The notes: generated by a model not told the origin, from the sequence alone. Shown: positions 34,480-44,121, counted from the first letter of the stretch. The stretch: 64,000 nucleotides of DNA from Speluncibacter jeojiensis (GCF_029589495.1 NZ_JAAIVF010000005.1:248001-312000); one strand, 5' to 3'. Numbers and translations are program-made.

Positions 34480-34490
34480 GCCTATTAGGC
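34480..34490. promoter_or_regulatory. palindrome upstream of LysR/CMD divergent pair
   Basis: GCCTATTAGGC is a short perfect inverted repeat with a 3-nt centre located 37 bp before the LysR start and 65 bp before the opposing decarboxylase start. It is AT-richer than its surroundings. It is a plausible operator half or -10 region, with no direct proof. Confidence 0.3.
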
Positions 34491-34526
34491 TTCGGAAGGT
34501 ATGGGTTCCATGCTCAGGAGGCATTG

Positions 34527-35462
34527 ATGCTGGAGCTTCGGCTCCTCGGCTACATCGTGGCCGTGGCAGAGGAGGGCGGGGTCAGTGGCGCTGCCCGACG
34601 CCTCGGCGTCACCCAGCCCACCCTCAGCCGCCAGCTCAAAGACCTCGAACGGCGATTGGGTGTCGAACTCTTCGAGCGGGACGGCCGTCACCTCACGCCC
34701 ACAGACGCTGGGGCCGCGCTCGTGCGCCGGTCCACCGCATTGCTCGCCGCGGCCGAGGCCGCTGTCGAGGACGTCCGGTTCGCGGCCGAAGGCCGCAGCG
34801 GACAGCTCACCGTGGCCTTCGCCGGCTCCGGCATCAACGGACCACTGGGCGCCGCGCTCGGTCGCGTCCGGCGCGAACTGCCTCGGGTGGCGCTGCGACT
34901 GGAGGAGAGCTTCAGCGACACCGAGATGTCGCAGGGGGTACTGGACGGCCGCTTCGACATGGCGGTCCAGCGACTGCCGCTGCGCGATGCGCGCCTGGTG
35001 GCGCAGGAGTGGTGGCACGAGCCGCTGACGTTCTTCCTGCCCGAGGGACACCCCCTCGCAGGCAGCCGAGGTCCGGCGCCCCTGACAGAACTGGGGCGGA
35101 TCCCGCTGGTGCTGTGGCCTCGTGACGTCTCTCCGCAGTCACACGACGAGATCTACGCGCTGTGCGCGCGGGCGGGCGTCGTGCCACGGATCGGCGCGGA
35201 GGGACGCAGCGTGCAGACGGTCCTGGCCCTGGTCGCTGCGGGTTTCGGCGGTGCGGTCATGTCGCAGTCGCATCGGGCCCTGCGCCGCGTCGGTGTCGTC
35301 CCACGCGACCTGGCCGGCACGCGCACCACCCTCCACCTCGTCGGGCGGGCCGCGGACCGCAGCCCGCTCGTCGAGCGCTTTCGCGAGGTCCTGGCCGACG
35401 TCGTCGAAGGACGAAACCCTCCTACCGATACGCCCCAGGCGGCCGCCCGGTCCAGCGTTTGA
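34527..35462 (+). CDS. LysR family transcriptional regulator
   Basis: A 311-residue LysR-type regulator: LELRLLGYIVAVAEEGGVSGAARRLGVTQPTLSRQLKDLERRLGVELFERDGR is the winged helix, and LTVAFAGSGINGPLGAAL begins the effector-binding domain. ATG 34527 lies behind AGGAG and the frame upstream is a shadow. It is divergent from the carboxymuconolactone decarboxylase gene, the usual arrangement for control of a target by its LysR protein. Its last 41 bp overlap the convergent AraC gene, which is unusual. Confidence 0.88.
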   Translation: MLELRLLGYIVAVAEEGGVSGAARRLGVTQPTLSRQLKDLERRLGVELFERDGRHLTPTDAGAALVRRSTALLAAAEAAVEDVRFAAEGRSGQLTVAFAGSGINGPLGAALGRVRRELPRVALRLEESFSDTEMSQGVLDGRFDMAVQRLPLRDARLVAQEWWHEPLTFFLPEGHPLAGSRGPAPLTELGRIPLVLWPRDVSPQSHDEIYALCARAGVVPRIGAEGRSVQTVLALVAAGFGGAVMSQSHRALRRVGVVPRDLAGTRTTLHLVGRAADRSPLVERFREVLADVVEGRNPPTDTPQAAARSSV

Positions 35463-36447
35463 ACGCCCGGCGGAACGCACTTGGCTCGGAGAAGCCCAGC
35501 CTGTCCGAGATGTGCTCGACCGAGTCGCCGCGCATGAGGGCGGCGATGGCCTTGTCGCGCAGCACCTCCTCGCGCAGCTGGTTGATCGTGGTGCCCTCCT
35601 GGCGCAGCAGGCGGCGCAGGTGCGGTTCGCTGATCGACAGCCGCGCGGCGATGGTCGCGGCACTGGCGAAGCGTCCCCGCGAGCCGGACTCGGGGTCGGT
35701 CTGCAGGCCGGTCTCGAGCAGCTTGCGCACCCGCGCGGACACCCCGGTGTCGTAGTCGCGTTCGGCGAACAGCCGTCCGGGGGAGTGCCGCAGATAGTCG
35801 GTGAGGGTCTCCTCGTCCTGCACGATCGGGCAGTCGAGCAGTGCCGTGTCGAACTCGACCGCGGCGACCGGACGGGCGAAGTCCACCGGCACCCCGAACA
35901 TCGCGGTGTAGGCGGCCGCCATGACCGGATCGGGATCGACGTAGGGCAGTTCGACGGCGAGTGGCCGGATCCGCTGACCGATCAGCCACGCCGCGAACCG
36001 GTGGATCACCATCAGGCCGAAGTCACACACCAACTCGGTGGTCTCGTCGACGGTGCGCATGCCACGGGTGTCGAACTCAATGCGCACCCGCTCGTCGCCG
36101 AAGGTCATCTTCACCGGCGACGACGACGGCAGCGCCGGCAGGAACCCGGCCATCCGCCGCCAGGCGGTGCCCAGGTCGGGGGCGTGGATCAACGCGAAAC
36201 ACAACAGCTGGAAGGTGCCGCGAGGCACCGGCGCGAGCCCCAGCCCGAACAGTTCGTCGTCGGTGATCTCCCAGCCGACCTGGACGAAACGGGCCATCTG
36301 CTCGCTGGTCAGCCGCGCCGCCGGGTCGAGCAACTGGGCACGGTCGATCGCGGCGGCGGCCAGCGCCGGGTCCAGGTCGTCGCCCTGCCGGGCGGTCACG
36401 TCCAGCAGCCGTGTCACAAAGCTGATGGGGATGGCGGGTGCGGCCAC
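35422..36447 (-). CDS. AraC family transcriptional regulator
   Basis: A 341-residue regulator with an N-terminal arabinose-binding-type (PF12625-like) domain (residues 15-190: FGLGLAPVPRGTFQLLCFALIHAPDLGTAWRRM) and a C-terminal AraC double helix-turn-helix (SISEPHLRRLLRQEGTTINQLREEVLRDKAIAAL, then VEHISDRLGFSEPSAFRRAFKRWTGRPPGAYR). This subtype is often placed beside acyl-CoA dehydrogenase or P450 genes in actinobacteria. Here it is divergent from an acyl-CoA dehydrogenase 168 bp away. It starts with GTG 36447, and its 3' end overlaps the LysR gene by 41 bp. Confidence 0.88.
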   Translation of the reverse strand: MAAPAIPISFVTRLLDVTARQGDDLDPALAAAAIDRAQLLDPAARLTSEQMARFVQVGWEITDDELFGLGLAPVPRGTFQLLCFALIHAPDLGTAWRRMAGFLPALPSSSPVKMTFGDERVRIEFDTRGMRTVDETTELVCDFGLMVIHRFAAWLIGQRIRPLAVELPYVDPDPVMAAAYTAMFGVPVDFARPVAAVEFDTALLDCPIVQDEETLTDYLRHSPGRLFAERDYDTGVSARVRKLLETGLQTDPESGSRGRFASAATIAARLSISEPHLRRLLRQEGTTINQLREEVLRDKAIAALMRGDSVEHISDRLGFSEPSAFRRAFKRWTGRPPGAYR

Positions 36448-36614
36448 CGCGGGTTCCTCCCGTCCACATGATCGGTACGGCTTTCACTGTAGGCAGCGTC
36501 CGATCCGGTCATGGACCGTGCTCAGTTCGGTCCTACTCCGACCACTGTGACGAGCGTTACCGTCGGTTGCAGACAAGTCTGTCATCTGGCCTTCTCGTGA
36601 CTGGAGCCTGCTTC

Positions 36615-37757
36615 ATGGAGCGCACCCTCTTCGATAGCGATCACACCCTCTTCCGCGACTCGTACCGCAGCTTTCTCGCCGAGCACGTCGCCCCGCACCA
36701 CGACCGGTGGGAGGAGCAGAACATCGTCGACCGCGACGTGTGGATCGAAGCCGGCAAGCACGGCTTCCTGGGCATGTCGATGGACGAGGACTTCGGTGGC
36801 GGCGGGGTCAAGGACTTCCGCTACAACGCGATCATCGACGAGGAGACCACCAAGGGCGGGTTCAGCGGCATCGGCTTCACGCTGCACAACGACGTCGTCG
36901 AGCCGTACCTGCGCAAGCTCGCCACCGACGAGCAGAAGCAGCGCTGGTTCCCCGGCTTCTGCAGTGGCGAGCTGATTACCGCGATCGCGATGACCGAGCC
37001 CGGCACCGGCTCGGACCTGCAGGGCATCAAGACCAACGCCAAACGCGACGGCAGCGACTGGATCCTCAACGGCGCCAAGACGTTCATCACCAACGGCATC
37101 AACGCCGACCTGGTCATCGTCGTCGCGCAGACCGACCCCGACAAGGGCGCGCAGGGTTTCTCGCTGTTCGTCGTCGAGCGCGGCATGCCCGGCTTCGAGC
37201 GGGGCCGCAACCTCGACAAGGTCGGCATGAAGGCGCAGGACACCGCGGAGCTGAGCTTCAGTGATGTCCGGGTGCCCGCCGAGAACCTGCTCGGCGAGGA
37301 GGGGATGGGCTTCGTCTACCTGATGCAGAACCTGCCGCAGGAGCGGCTGTCGATCGCGGTGGTCGCCGCCGCGGCGATGGAGTCGGTGCTGGCCAAGACC
37401 GTCGAGTACTGCCGCGACCGCAAGGCCTTCGGCCGCAGCATCGGCACCTTCCAGAACACCCGGTTCGTCATGGCCGAGCTGGCCACCGAGACCAAGATCG
37501 CGCGCATCTTCGTCGACCGCTGCATCGAGGCACTGAACGAGTCGAACCTGACCATCGAAGAGGCCGCCATGGCCAAGTGGTGGACCACCGAGAAGCAGGT
37601 CGCGCTCATCGACCGGTGCCTGCAGCTGCACGGTGGCTACGGCTACATGCGCGAATACCCGGTCGCGAAGGCGTATCTCGACTCGCGGGTGCAGACGATC
37701 TACGGCGGCACCACCGAGATCATGAAGGAGATCATCGGCCGCGGGTTGGGGATGTAG
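36615..37757 (+). CDS. acyl-CoA dehydrogenase (FadE-type)
   Basis: A 380-residue FAD-dependent acyl-CoA dehydrogenase that makes the first double bond of beta-oxidation. Visible are [15 protein letters not shown] (FAD/substrate loop), [14 protein letters not shown], the [16 protein letters not shown] motif and the C-terminal [43 protein letters not shown], where E in GGTTEI is the usual catalytic base position. Full length is typical. ATG 36615 is chosen over the longer shadow upstream. The CoA-transferase begins 3 bp after the stop, so they are co-transcribed. Chain-length preference is not evident. Confidence 0.92.
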   Translation: MERTLFDSDHTLFRDSYRSFLAEHVAPHHDRWEEQNIVDRDVWIEAGKHGFLGMSMDEDFGGGGVKDFRYNAIIDEETTKGGFSGIGFTLHNDVVEPYLRKLATDEQKQRWFPGFCSGELITAIAMTEPGTGSDLQGIKTNAKRDGSDWILNGAKTFITNGINADLVIVVAQTDPDKGAQGFSLFVVERGMPGFERGRNLDKVGMKAQDTAELSFSDVRVPAENLLGEEGMGFVYLMQNLPQERLSIAVVAAAAMESVLAKTVEYCRDRKAFGRSIGTFQNTRFVMAELATETKIARIFVDRCIEALNESNLTIEEAAMAKWWTTEKQVALIDRCLQLHGGYGYMREYPVAKAYLDSRVQTIYGGTTEIMKEIIGRGLGM

Positions 37758-37759
37758 TG

Positions 37760-38845
37760 ATGGCTGAATCGAAGGGCCCGCTCGCCGGGCTGCGCGTCCT
37801 CGAACTCGGCGGCATCGGGCCGGGACCGCACGCGGGCATGGTGCTCGGCGACCTGGGCGCCGACGTGGTCCGCGTGCGCCGCCCCGGCGGCCTGGTGCTG
37901 CCGGCCGAGGACCAGGACGTGCTGCTGCGCGGGCGCCGCGTCGTCGACCTGGACATCAAGGCGGAGAAGGACGCGCTGCTCGACCTCGTCGAGTCGGCGG
38001 ACGTGTTGCTGGAGGGCTTCCGGCCCGGCGTATGCGAGCGGCTCGGGATCGGACCGGACGTGTGCGCGGCCCGCAATCCGCGGCTGATCTACGCCCGGAT
38101 GACCGGGTGGGGGCAGGACGGGCCGATGGCGCAGCGCGCCGGTCACGACATCAACTATCTCGGTCTGACGGGCATCCTCAGCACGATCGGCCGCGACGGC
38201 GAGCCGCCGGTTCCGCCGCTGAACCTGGCCGCCGACTTCGGCGGCGGATCGATGTTCCTGGTCGTCGGCATCCTGTCGGCGCTGTTCGAACGGCAGCGGT
38301 CCGGGCTGGGTCAGGTGGTCGACGCGGCGATGGTCGACGGCGTTAGTGCGCTCGCGCAGATGTCGTGGTCGCTGCGCGGCGCGGGCATGTGGCACGACCG
38401 GCGCGAGGCGAACATGCTCGACGGCGGTGCCCCGTTCTACCGGGTCTACGAATGCGCGGATGGCGGGTACATGGCGGTCGGCTCGATCGAGCCGCAGTTC
38501 TACGCCCAGTTGCTCGAGGGCCTCGGGTTCGAGGATCCAGAGGAACTGCCGTTCTACCTCGACCAGTCCCGTTGGTCCGAGCTGCGGGAGCTGTTCGCGC
38601 AGCGGTTCGCGACCCGCACCCGCGACGAGTGGACGAAGGTGTTCGCCGACGTCGACGCCTGTGTGACACCGGTGCTGACGATGGCCGAGGCGCCGGACAA
38701 CGAGCACCTGCGTGCCCGCGGCACGCTCACCGACGTCGGCGGGACGATGCAGGCTGCGCCCGCCCCGCGGTTCTCTCGCACCCCGGCCGCGCCGCCCGGC
38801 CTGCCGCCGCAGGAGTCGACGCCGCGCGATCAGCTCGGCTGGTGA
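37760..38845 (+). CDS. CaiB/BaiF family CoA-transferase or alpha-methylacyl-CoA racemase
   Basis: A 361-residue class III CoA-transferase/racemase. The family start [30 protein letters not shown] is clear, followed by [33 protein letters not shown] and [14 protein letters not shown]. The HDxNY segment and the catalytic region resemble alpha-methylacyl-CoA racemase (Mcr/Amacr), which inverts 2-methylacyl-CoA esters before beta-oxidation. Its operon partner, an acyl-CoA dehydrogenase, fits this. A formyl-CoA-transferase-like role cannot be ruled out. ATG 37760 overlaps no other gene. Confidence 0.85.
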   Translation: MAESKGPLAGLRVLELGGIGPGPHAGMVLGDLGADVVRVRRPGGLVLPAEDQDVLLRGRRVVDLDIKAEKDALLDLVESADVLLEGFRPGVCERLGIGPDVCAARNPRLIYARMTGWGQDGPMAQRAGHDINYLGLTGILSTIGRDGEPPVPPLNLAADFGGGSMFLVVGILSALFERQRSGLGQVVDAAMVDGVSALAQMSWSLRGAGMWHDRREANMLDGGAPFYRVYECADGGYMAVGSIEPQFYAQLLEGLGFEDPEELPFYLDQSRWSELRELFAQRFATRTRDEWTKVFADVDACVTPVLTMAEAPDNEHLRARGTLTDVGGTMQAAPAPRFSRTPAAPPGLPPQESTPRDQLGW

Positions 38846-38910
38846 GAATTAGTACTCTCTCGGCCCAGGGCGCGCAGCCGACGGACGGGCAGGCCCGACT
38901 CTATGCGTCG

Positions 38911-39981
38911 TCAGCTGTCGGCCTTGGGCATCGGATCAAGATGGAACAGTCCCATCGAGCCGGCGAGTGCTTCGGCCTTAAACTCTGTGATATTGGTGCC
39001 TAGTTCATCGAAATGGAAGCTCATTCCGGTGACGAAGGCTAATTCGGGCACTAATGGGTGATCGACCTGAACAAGGGCTGTACGGGGGAGGTGCGAGTTG
39101 GAGTGAAAGCTGATTCGGGTTCCTTCGCGTTCGACCTCTCGTGCGTCGGCTATTAGGGCTGGCTGACCGTAGACAACGAGCTGACCGAGAACCCGGAGAG
39201 AAACCCAATCAATCATTTCATCGACCCGTTTGAAAGCAATAGCGTATTCCTTCGTGAAATGCGTTAGATCGTCGATGACAGAGTCGAGTTGGCAGCGGCG
39301 ATAATCCTCTCGGCGCGCCATGCGCGTGGGTTCGTACTTGTCCACGGCGGTCGGTGAGAGAAGTATGCGTAGGCGTTTACGCGCCTCGCGGAGTTCTCGC
39401 CGCGACGTTTCCGTGAGCTCCGTAGCTAGGTGGGAGTAGGAGGTCCACTCAGCACTAACCTGCAGCGACTCCGAGAGCGCCTGGATCGCATGGTTGTATG
39501 AGCGCTGCTCGATGCCCAGCAGCTGGTCGACTCCCTGAGGTGCTGCTTGAAACTGGAGACCGCCCTGGATTGCTTCACGGCGCCAGCCAAGATCTCGTCC
39601 GATCTCGGGCGTCGTTCGGTGTGTACCCGGCACAAGGTGCGGTGCTGGGATCATCGGATATCCGGGCAAACGTGATCGCAGCCAGGCAGTTTGGACCTCG
39701 GCGGCAAAGCCGATCGGTTGTACTGAGCTTAGGAATGCTCGCCCTACCGAGTCGAGCGTGACTGACGGCATCTGCAGAGCGAAGTCTTCCCAGCTATTGG
39801 GAATGAGTGGTTGCCGCGATACAAGGCGGGTGCCGGCATCGAGATTCCGCAGCATTTCTGGAACCCCATTATTTGAGCGATTATTCGCGGGTAACTGCGC
39901 TGCAAATCGTTGAATCAAGGCGCTTTTCCGCCATTGCTCCGCCAAGTTGTGAGTCGCGGACCATACGGCTGAATTTGTCAT
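38911..39981 (-). CDS. unrecognised protein encoded with the NACHT-nuclease gene
   Basis: A 356-residue protein that I do not recognise. It contains no signal peptide or transmembrane segment. The centre (about 160-260) is rich in charged residues and looks helical, possibly coiled (LATELTETSRRELREARKRLRILL), and the C terminus is mainly beta-like (ISFHSNSHLPRTALVQVDHP, FVTGMSFHFDELGTNITEFKAE). ATG 39981 has a strong GGAGG seven bases upstream; an ATG at 40026, 1 bp after the stop of the NTPase gene, would add 15 residues. Both genes are AT-richer than the flanks, so they likely came in together. It may be a regulator, adaptor or second effector of the predicted defence system. Confidence 0.7.
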   Translation of the reverse strand: MTNSAVWSATHNLAEQWRKSALIQRFAAQLPANNRSNNGVPEMLRNLDAGTRLVSRQPLIPNSWEDFALQMPSVTLDSVGRAFLSSVQPIGFAAEVQTAWLRSRLPGYPMIPAPHLVPGTHRTTPEIGRDLGWRREAIQGGLQFQAAPQGVDQLLGIEQRSYNHAIQALSESLQVSAEWTSYSHLATELTETSRRELREARKRLRILLSPTAVDKYEPTRMARREDYRRCQLDSVIDDLTHFTKEYAIAFKRVDEMIDWVSLRVLGQLVVYGQPALIADAREVEREGTRISFHSNSHLPRTALVQVDHPLVPELAFVTGMSFHFDELGTNITEFKAEALAGSMGLFHLDPMPKADS

Positions 39982-40027
39982 CAGATTACCTCCATATTCG
40001 CGGAATTCTGAAACCTCGCCCAACATG

Positions 40028-42574
40028 TCAAAGCCAAATTCTGTTGGTTAGCCTATTGACGGACTGGATGGTCATTGTTGACGCTCTATGGGAGGGATCT
40101 TCGTCAAGAAACGAATCCACGCACCCCTGTCCTGTCCAGGTTCCATCTGGATTGAGCTCCATTTCCTGCACTGCAGAATGGGAGTGATCCTGGTCGTTGA
40201 CGTATCGAAATAGTACGCCCCGATTACGTTGGTCGGCGGCGTCACGGTTGCTGTCGAGAGCGAATTCAATGCGGCATGGACCAACAGCGCCAGCCAGAAC
40301 TTCGGTCTGGCCCGGTGGTGCGATTTCTCGAGTCAGTTTATGCGACGCGCTCGCGAGTGCGTCCGAGAAGTTTTCAAGCGCGGTGACAGTTTCCTCGTGC
40401 GTACGGGGTACCGATGCTGTACCTTGGCGCGCACGATCAAGTTCGATATGCAACTTGTGTCGCCAGATCCGGGCTGCCACGGATAAGGGGCCGTTTGCTG
40501 CCTCAAACGTGTAGGCGTCAGTCGCCACCTCGCTATAGGTGCATTCGCCGAGCCAACCGGAAGAATTTCCATTTACGGTGACGAAGCAGGAGTCCGCCGC
40601 ATTCCAGAATGCGACGCAGGGGGCCTCGGTGGCGCTTGGCCACACGTTCGACAAAATTGCCTTGGTTGTTTCGTACCAGGCTTCTTCTGGCTGGAGATCT
40701 TCTCGTTCGGCAGCTTCGGGTATGAGAAACGGAAGATCTGAAGATATCTGGATAGAGAGGCTTCTCGTCAACCCGGCGAGTTCGATTAGGAAACGGACTC
40801 GGGCGGTATCTCGTGATTTGAGCTTGCGCGGAATTCGGGCTACGCCACGGGCATGTGCCACGGCAGCGAAGTAGTCCGCGAATGAATCATGGACAGCTCT
40901 GACCAGATCGCCACCAGATCGGTGGACGAATCCTGATTCAAATCCAAATTCGCGCAGATCTGAGGTGGTTATGTCATGGCCATCGTCCCGGAGTGCTCTG
41001 ACGGCGGAGTTGAGTTGTTCGGTCCACTCAAAGCTGTCACAGTAGCGCCGCCCAGAATCTGCAAGTGCAGCGAACGCCACCCCTAGCCCAACCTCCAAAA
41101 CCGTTATGTTCGAATAGCCGCAGTCTTGCGCGCGACTGTGAACGTGTTGCCGATACATTGATGCCGGATTGTTAAATTTGTAACCTGAGGCGATCAGCGC
41201 GGCGCCGACTGCGAATAGTTGCGGATTGTCAGCAGCCCCTTTTAGGGCGTGTTCAACCCGTGCTGTAATTTGCCTTTCGATGTCTGGACTCAGTGCACCA
41301 TGTGAGGCGGTAGACAGAATCTCAAGACGCTGTGCCCTGCAGAGTCGCTCGACCATCATTGGGTGTGTCGGTGAATGCCGTGGAAGCATGCTTTGCAGGA
41401 TCGTCGAATCGCGGCCAGCGAGCACCAAACTTGCGCGAGCATCGGATGCGAGGAGTTGTCGTAACTCATTCTTCAGTGCGGATCGCTCCTCGGGCGGGAT
41501 TTCAGACACCCCGTCGATGATCACTGTGACTTCGGGGTCGCGCAATGCGCTGAGTCCGGTTGTTGAATAGGCGCCGAGAAATCTGGAGGTGTTAATTGCC
41601 TGAGCCACTAGAGATCCCAGACGTTTCGGGATATATGCTTCCGCATCGACAACGATTACGATCTTTTGGTGTCGGGCAGCAATGATTTGAGCTCTTCTGA
41701 TAACGGTAGATTTTCCGGAGCCAGAAGGGCCGCTCAGGAGTGGAATCAGAGCTGCTCCGATAATATCTGCAAGGCTGCAGGCTCGATTGCTGGGAGAGTC
41801 GCCGACTTGTGCGCCGGTACCGGTGGCCTCACATCGCAATTCCACACCTTCTGGTGTCTCTTGTCTTAGTGCCTGGATGAACTCATTCTTGAGATCTGTG
41901 GACCAAGATTCACTGGCTACGTACTCGCTGCGGCTAGAAAGCAGCACATTTAGTTCGGTCTTGGTGATCACACGTGCTTCAGGGTCGAGGTCGCCACTTC
42001 GTTGGACAACTATCCGGAGAAGCTCATGGACGAGTTGGGTGCCGCGCTCCTCGGCCTCCAGTTGTCCGCTGACGGTCGGCAATAGGGCGATCACCCGGTC
42101 GATCGCGTTAGCGAGGAGCTGATCGAATCCGGGGGTGTCTGCCACGATCCACGCACGGGCGCATTGAACGGGGTCGAGGCTGGCCTGACGGCTCTGCGCC
42201 AGCTCGGCGAGGGCCGTGTTCTGCCCCGCTCGCACAGCCTCCAACGCCGCTTGGACCTTGCGACCCGTTGGTCCAAGGCGACCATCAGTAACGAACTCGT
42301 ATTGAGCGTCAGGGCACGCGACTGCTAACGCTGACCATCGGGCTAGCTCGTCGACTAACTCGGCTTCTCCCCAGGTGTACCTTCTGTCTCGGATCTTGTA
42401 CTGCGCCGCGTGGACCAGCCTGTCATCCGTGGCAAAAATTTCGACGTCGACAACGTCGTTCGCAGCTTCGACTCGCAGATAGTCGCCATCGTGCAACTCG
42501 GCGAGATCGAGTAATCGATGAACGGCTTGAGCGTGCTGGTACGCAAATCCTGCCGACGCGTCGACACCGCCCAT
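40028..42574 (-). CDS. predicted PD-(D/E)XK nuclease-NACHT NTPase (defence-type STAND protein)
   Basis: An 848-residue protein. Residues 1-130 resemble the DUF4297/Cap4-type nuclease: a GFAYQHAQAVHRLLDL opening, then E36, D43 and Q58-Y-K60 in RVEAANDVVDVEI...AAQYK, a PD-(D/E)XK layout. Residues 275-400 hold a NACHT-type ATPase: Walker A GPSGSGKST (282-290, K288), Walker B VIIDGVSE (351-358) with the NACHT-like DG-x-x-E, and a sensor-like LAGRDS (385-390). The long C-terminal part (400-848) is probably the ligand sensor; I see no clear TPR or LRR repeats. This order (nuclease, STAND ATPase, sensor) is that of Avs-type anti-phage proteins. Function is inferred from architecture. Confidence 0.75.
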   Translation of the reverse strand: MGGVDASAGFAYQHAQAVHRLLDLAELHDGDYLRVEAANDVVDVEIFATDDRLVHAAQYKIRDRRYTWGEAELVDELARWSALAVACPDAQYEFVTDGRLGPTGRKVQAALEAVRAGQNTALAELAQSRQASLDPVQCARAWIVADTPGFDQLLANAIDRVIALLPTVSGQLEAEERGTQLVHELLRIVVQRSGDLDPEARVITKTELNVLLSSRSEYVASESWSTDLKNEFIQALRQETPEGVELRCEATGTGAQVGDSPSNRACSLADIIGAALIPLLSGPSGSGKSTVIRRAQIIAARHQKIVIVVDAEAYIPKRLGSLVAQAINTSRFLGAYSTTGLSALRDPEVTVIIDGVSEIPPEERSALKNELRQLLASDARASLVLAGRDSTILQSMLPRHSPTHPMMVERLCRAQRLEILSTASHGALSPDIERQITARVEHALKGAADNPQLFAVGAALIASGYKFNNPASMYRQHVHSRAQDCGYSNITVLEVGLGVAFAALADSGRRYCDSFEWTEQLNSAVRALRDDGHDITTSDLREFGFESGFVHRSGGDLVRAVHDSFADYFAAVAHARGVARIPRKLKSRDTARVRFLIELAGLTRSLSIQISSDLPFLIPEAAEREDLQPEEAWYETTKAILSNVWPSATEAPCVAFWNAADSCFVTVNGNSSGWLGECTYSEVATDAYTFEAANGPLSVAARIWRHKLHIELDRARQGTASVPRTHEETVTALENFSDALASASHKLTREIAPPGQTEVLAGAVGPCRIEFALDSNRDAADQRNRGVLFRYVNDQDHSHSAVQEMELNPDGTWTGQGCVDSFLDEDPSHRASTMTIQSVNRLTNRIWL

Positions 42575-42619
42575 AGGAGGTTTTGTCCTTCCGATCTACT
42601 GCTGCGGCGCGCGCCCGCC

Positions 42620-42660
42620 CGGGCCGATATGGGATTCGAACCCTGCTCGTAGCTTGAACT
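42620..42660 (-). other. tRNA T-arm-like sequence upstream of the defence island
   Basis: On the minus strand, CAGGGTTCGAATCCCA (centred near 42637) has the invariant tRNA T-loop GTTCGAATC. Only three stem pairs form and no acceptor, D or anticodon arm can be found around it, so it is not a functional tRNA. It may be the 3' scar of a tRNA gene left by integration of the neighbouring AT-rich island, or coincidence. Confidence 0.3.
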
Positions 42661-42728
42661 GGGCAGCAGCTTATCTGCGCATACCGACACCGTTGTTGCC
42701 TGAGGCGCCGAACTCACGGTGTTGATGT

Positions 42729-43889
42729 CTAGACCAGCCGGTGTAGCCGCGAGACCGCCTCGGCGAGCACCTCGTCCCGTTTGCAGAAGGCGAACCGGAC
42801 GAGGTGCTGCCAGTCCTGCGGGTGGTCGGTGAACGGGGTCATCGGCACCGCGGCCACCCCGATGCGGGCGGGCATGTCCCGGCAGAGTTCACCGCCGTCG
42901 TGATAGCCGAGCGGGCGCGGGTCGGCGAGCACGAAATAGGTCCCCGCGCTGGCATGCACGCCGAAGCCGACCTCGCGCAGCGCGGCCGAGAGCATGTCCC
43001 GTTTCGCTTGCAGCGCCGTGCGATTCGCATCGATCCAGGCCTGCTCGGTGCGCAGCGCCAACGCGACCGCGGGCTGGAACGGGGTGGCGCCGACGTAGCT
43101 GAGGAACTGCTTCGCGCCGCGGACCGCGTCGATCAACTCGGCCGGCCCGACCGCCCAGCCGGTCTTCCAACCGGTGACGTTGAAGGTCTTGGCCGCCGAC
43201 GAGACGGTGACCGTGCGCTCGGCCATGCCTGGCAGCGCCGCGAGCGGGGTGTGCGCGGCGCCGTCGAACAGCAGGTGCTCGTACACCTCGTCGGAGAGCA
43301 CGAGGACGTCGCGCTCGCAGGCGATCTCGGCGATCGCGGCGAGGTCGTCGGCGGTGAGCACGGTGCCGGTCGGATTGTGCGGGGTGTTGACGATCAGCAG
43401 TCGTGTCCGGCCGGTCACCGCGGCGCGCAGCGCGTCGTGGTCGAGCGCGAACCCGTCGCCGTCCGGGACCAGCGGGACCGTGCGGCGCACACCGCCGGCC
43501 AGCGCGACCGTCGCGGCGTAGGAGTCGTAGTACGGCTCGATGAGCACGACCTCGTCGCCCGGTTCGACCAGTCCCAGCACCGCCCCGGCGATCGCTTCGG
43601 TGGCGCCGACGGTGACCAGCACCTCGCGGTCGGGATCGGTCTGCAGCCCGTAGCGGCGGGCGCGGTCCTCGGCGACGGCGTGGCGCAACTCGGCCATGCC
43701 GATGCCGGGGGCGTACTGGTTGAGGCCGTCGGCGATCGCCGCGCGGGCGGCCTCGAGCATGGCGGCCGGGCCGTCCGTGTCGGGGTAGCCCTGGCCGAGG
43801 TTGATCGCGTCATGACGCTGCGCGAGCGCCGACATCTCGGCGAAGATGGTCGAGCCGAACGGTCGCATCCGGCGCACGAGGGCGGTCAT
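42729..43889 (-). CDS. dapC: class I/II aminotransferase, DapC-like
   Basis: A 386-residue PLP aminotransferase. It has [13 protein letters not shown] at the start, the aromatic/Asp contacts in [12 protein letters not shown] and [21 protein letters not shown] with the PLP-binding Asp, and the Schiff-base lysine in [21 protein letters not shown]. Position directly before fadA and fadB matches M. tuberculosis Rv0858c (DapC, N-succinyldiaminopimelate aminotransferase in lysine/peptidoglycan synthesis). The assignment of substrate rests on that synteny. Start is ATG 43889; the upstream extension to 44141 runs through the fadA promoter and is rejected. Confidence 0.85.
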   Translation of the reverse strand: MTALVRRMRPFGSTIFAEMSALAQRHDAINLGQGYPDTDGPAAMLEAARAAIADGLNQYAPGIGMAELRHAVAEDRARRYGLQTDPDREVLVTVGATEAIAGAVLGLVEPGDEVVLIEPYYDSYAATVALAGGVRRTVPLVPDGDGFALDHDALRAAVTGRTRLLIVNTPHNPTGTVLTADDLAAIAEIACERDVLVLSDEVYEHLLFDGAAHTPLAALPGMAERTVTVSSAAKTFNVTGWKTGWAVGPAELIDAVRGAKQFLSYVGATPFQPAVALALRTEQAWIDANRTALQAKRDMLSAALREVGFGVHASAGTYFVLADPRPLGYHDGGELCRDMPARIGVAAVPMTPFTDHPQDWQHLVRFAFCKRDEVLAEAVSRLHRLV

Positions 43890-43977
43890 CCGCGGAGTGT
43901 ATCCGCCACCGCCGACGAGTCCTGGATTGATCGGCTCGGTCACAGAGCTCGATCGGCTCGGTCCTGGACCCAGTTTT

Positions 43978-43991
43978 GGAACACGTTCTAC
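43978..43991. promoter_or_regulatory. KstR-type operator in the dapC-fadA promoter region
   Basis: TGGAACACGTTCTA matches every fixed base of the KstR palindrome TNNAACNNGTTNNA. It overlaps a good -10 candidate TACTAT (43990-43995) about 130 bp before the fadA start. KstR is the TetR repressor of cholesterol and long-chain sterol catabolism in mycobacteria and relatives. Whether KstR binds here is an inference. Confidence 0.6.
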
Positions 43992-44121
43992 TATGACTTG
44001 CGTCGAGGCCTGCGCCTCGGGCCGGCGCCGCGTGAGTCGGTGCCCGGAGCAGAAATCGAACTGCCATTGGGACCATGCGGTCCTGCGCCCATGCGCTGGG
44101 ACGTGCACAGGAAGGAACACC

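Noticed and set aside
42620-42660. A tRNA gene
   Set aside because: Only the T-loop is present; no cloverleaf can be formed with the flanking sequence.
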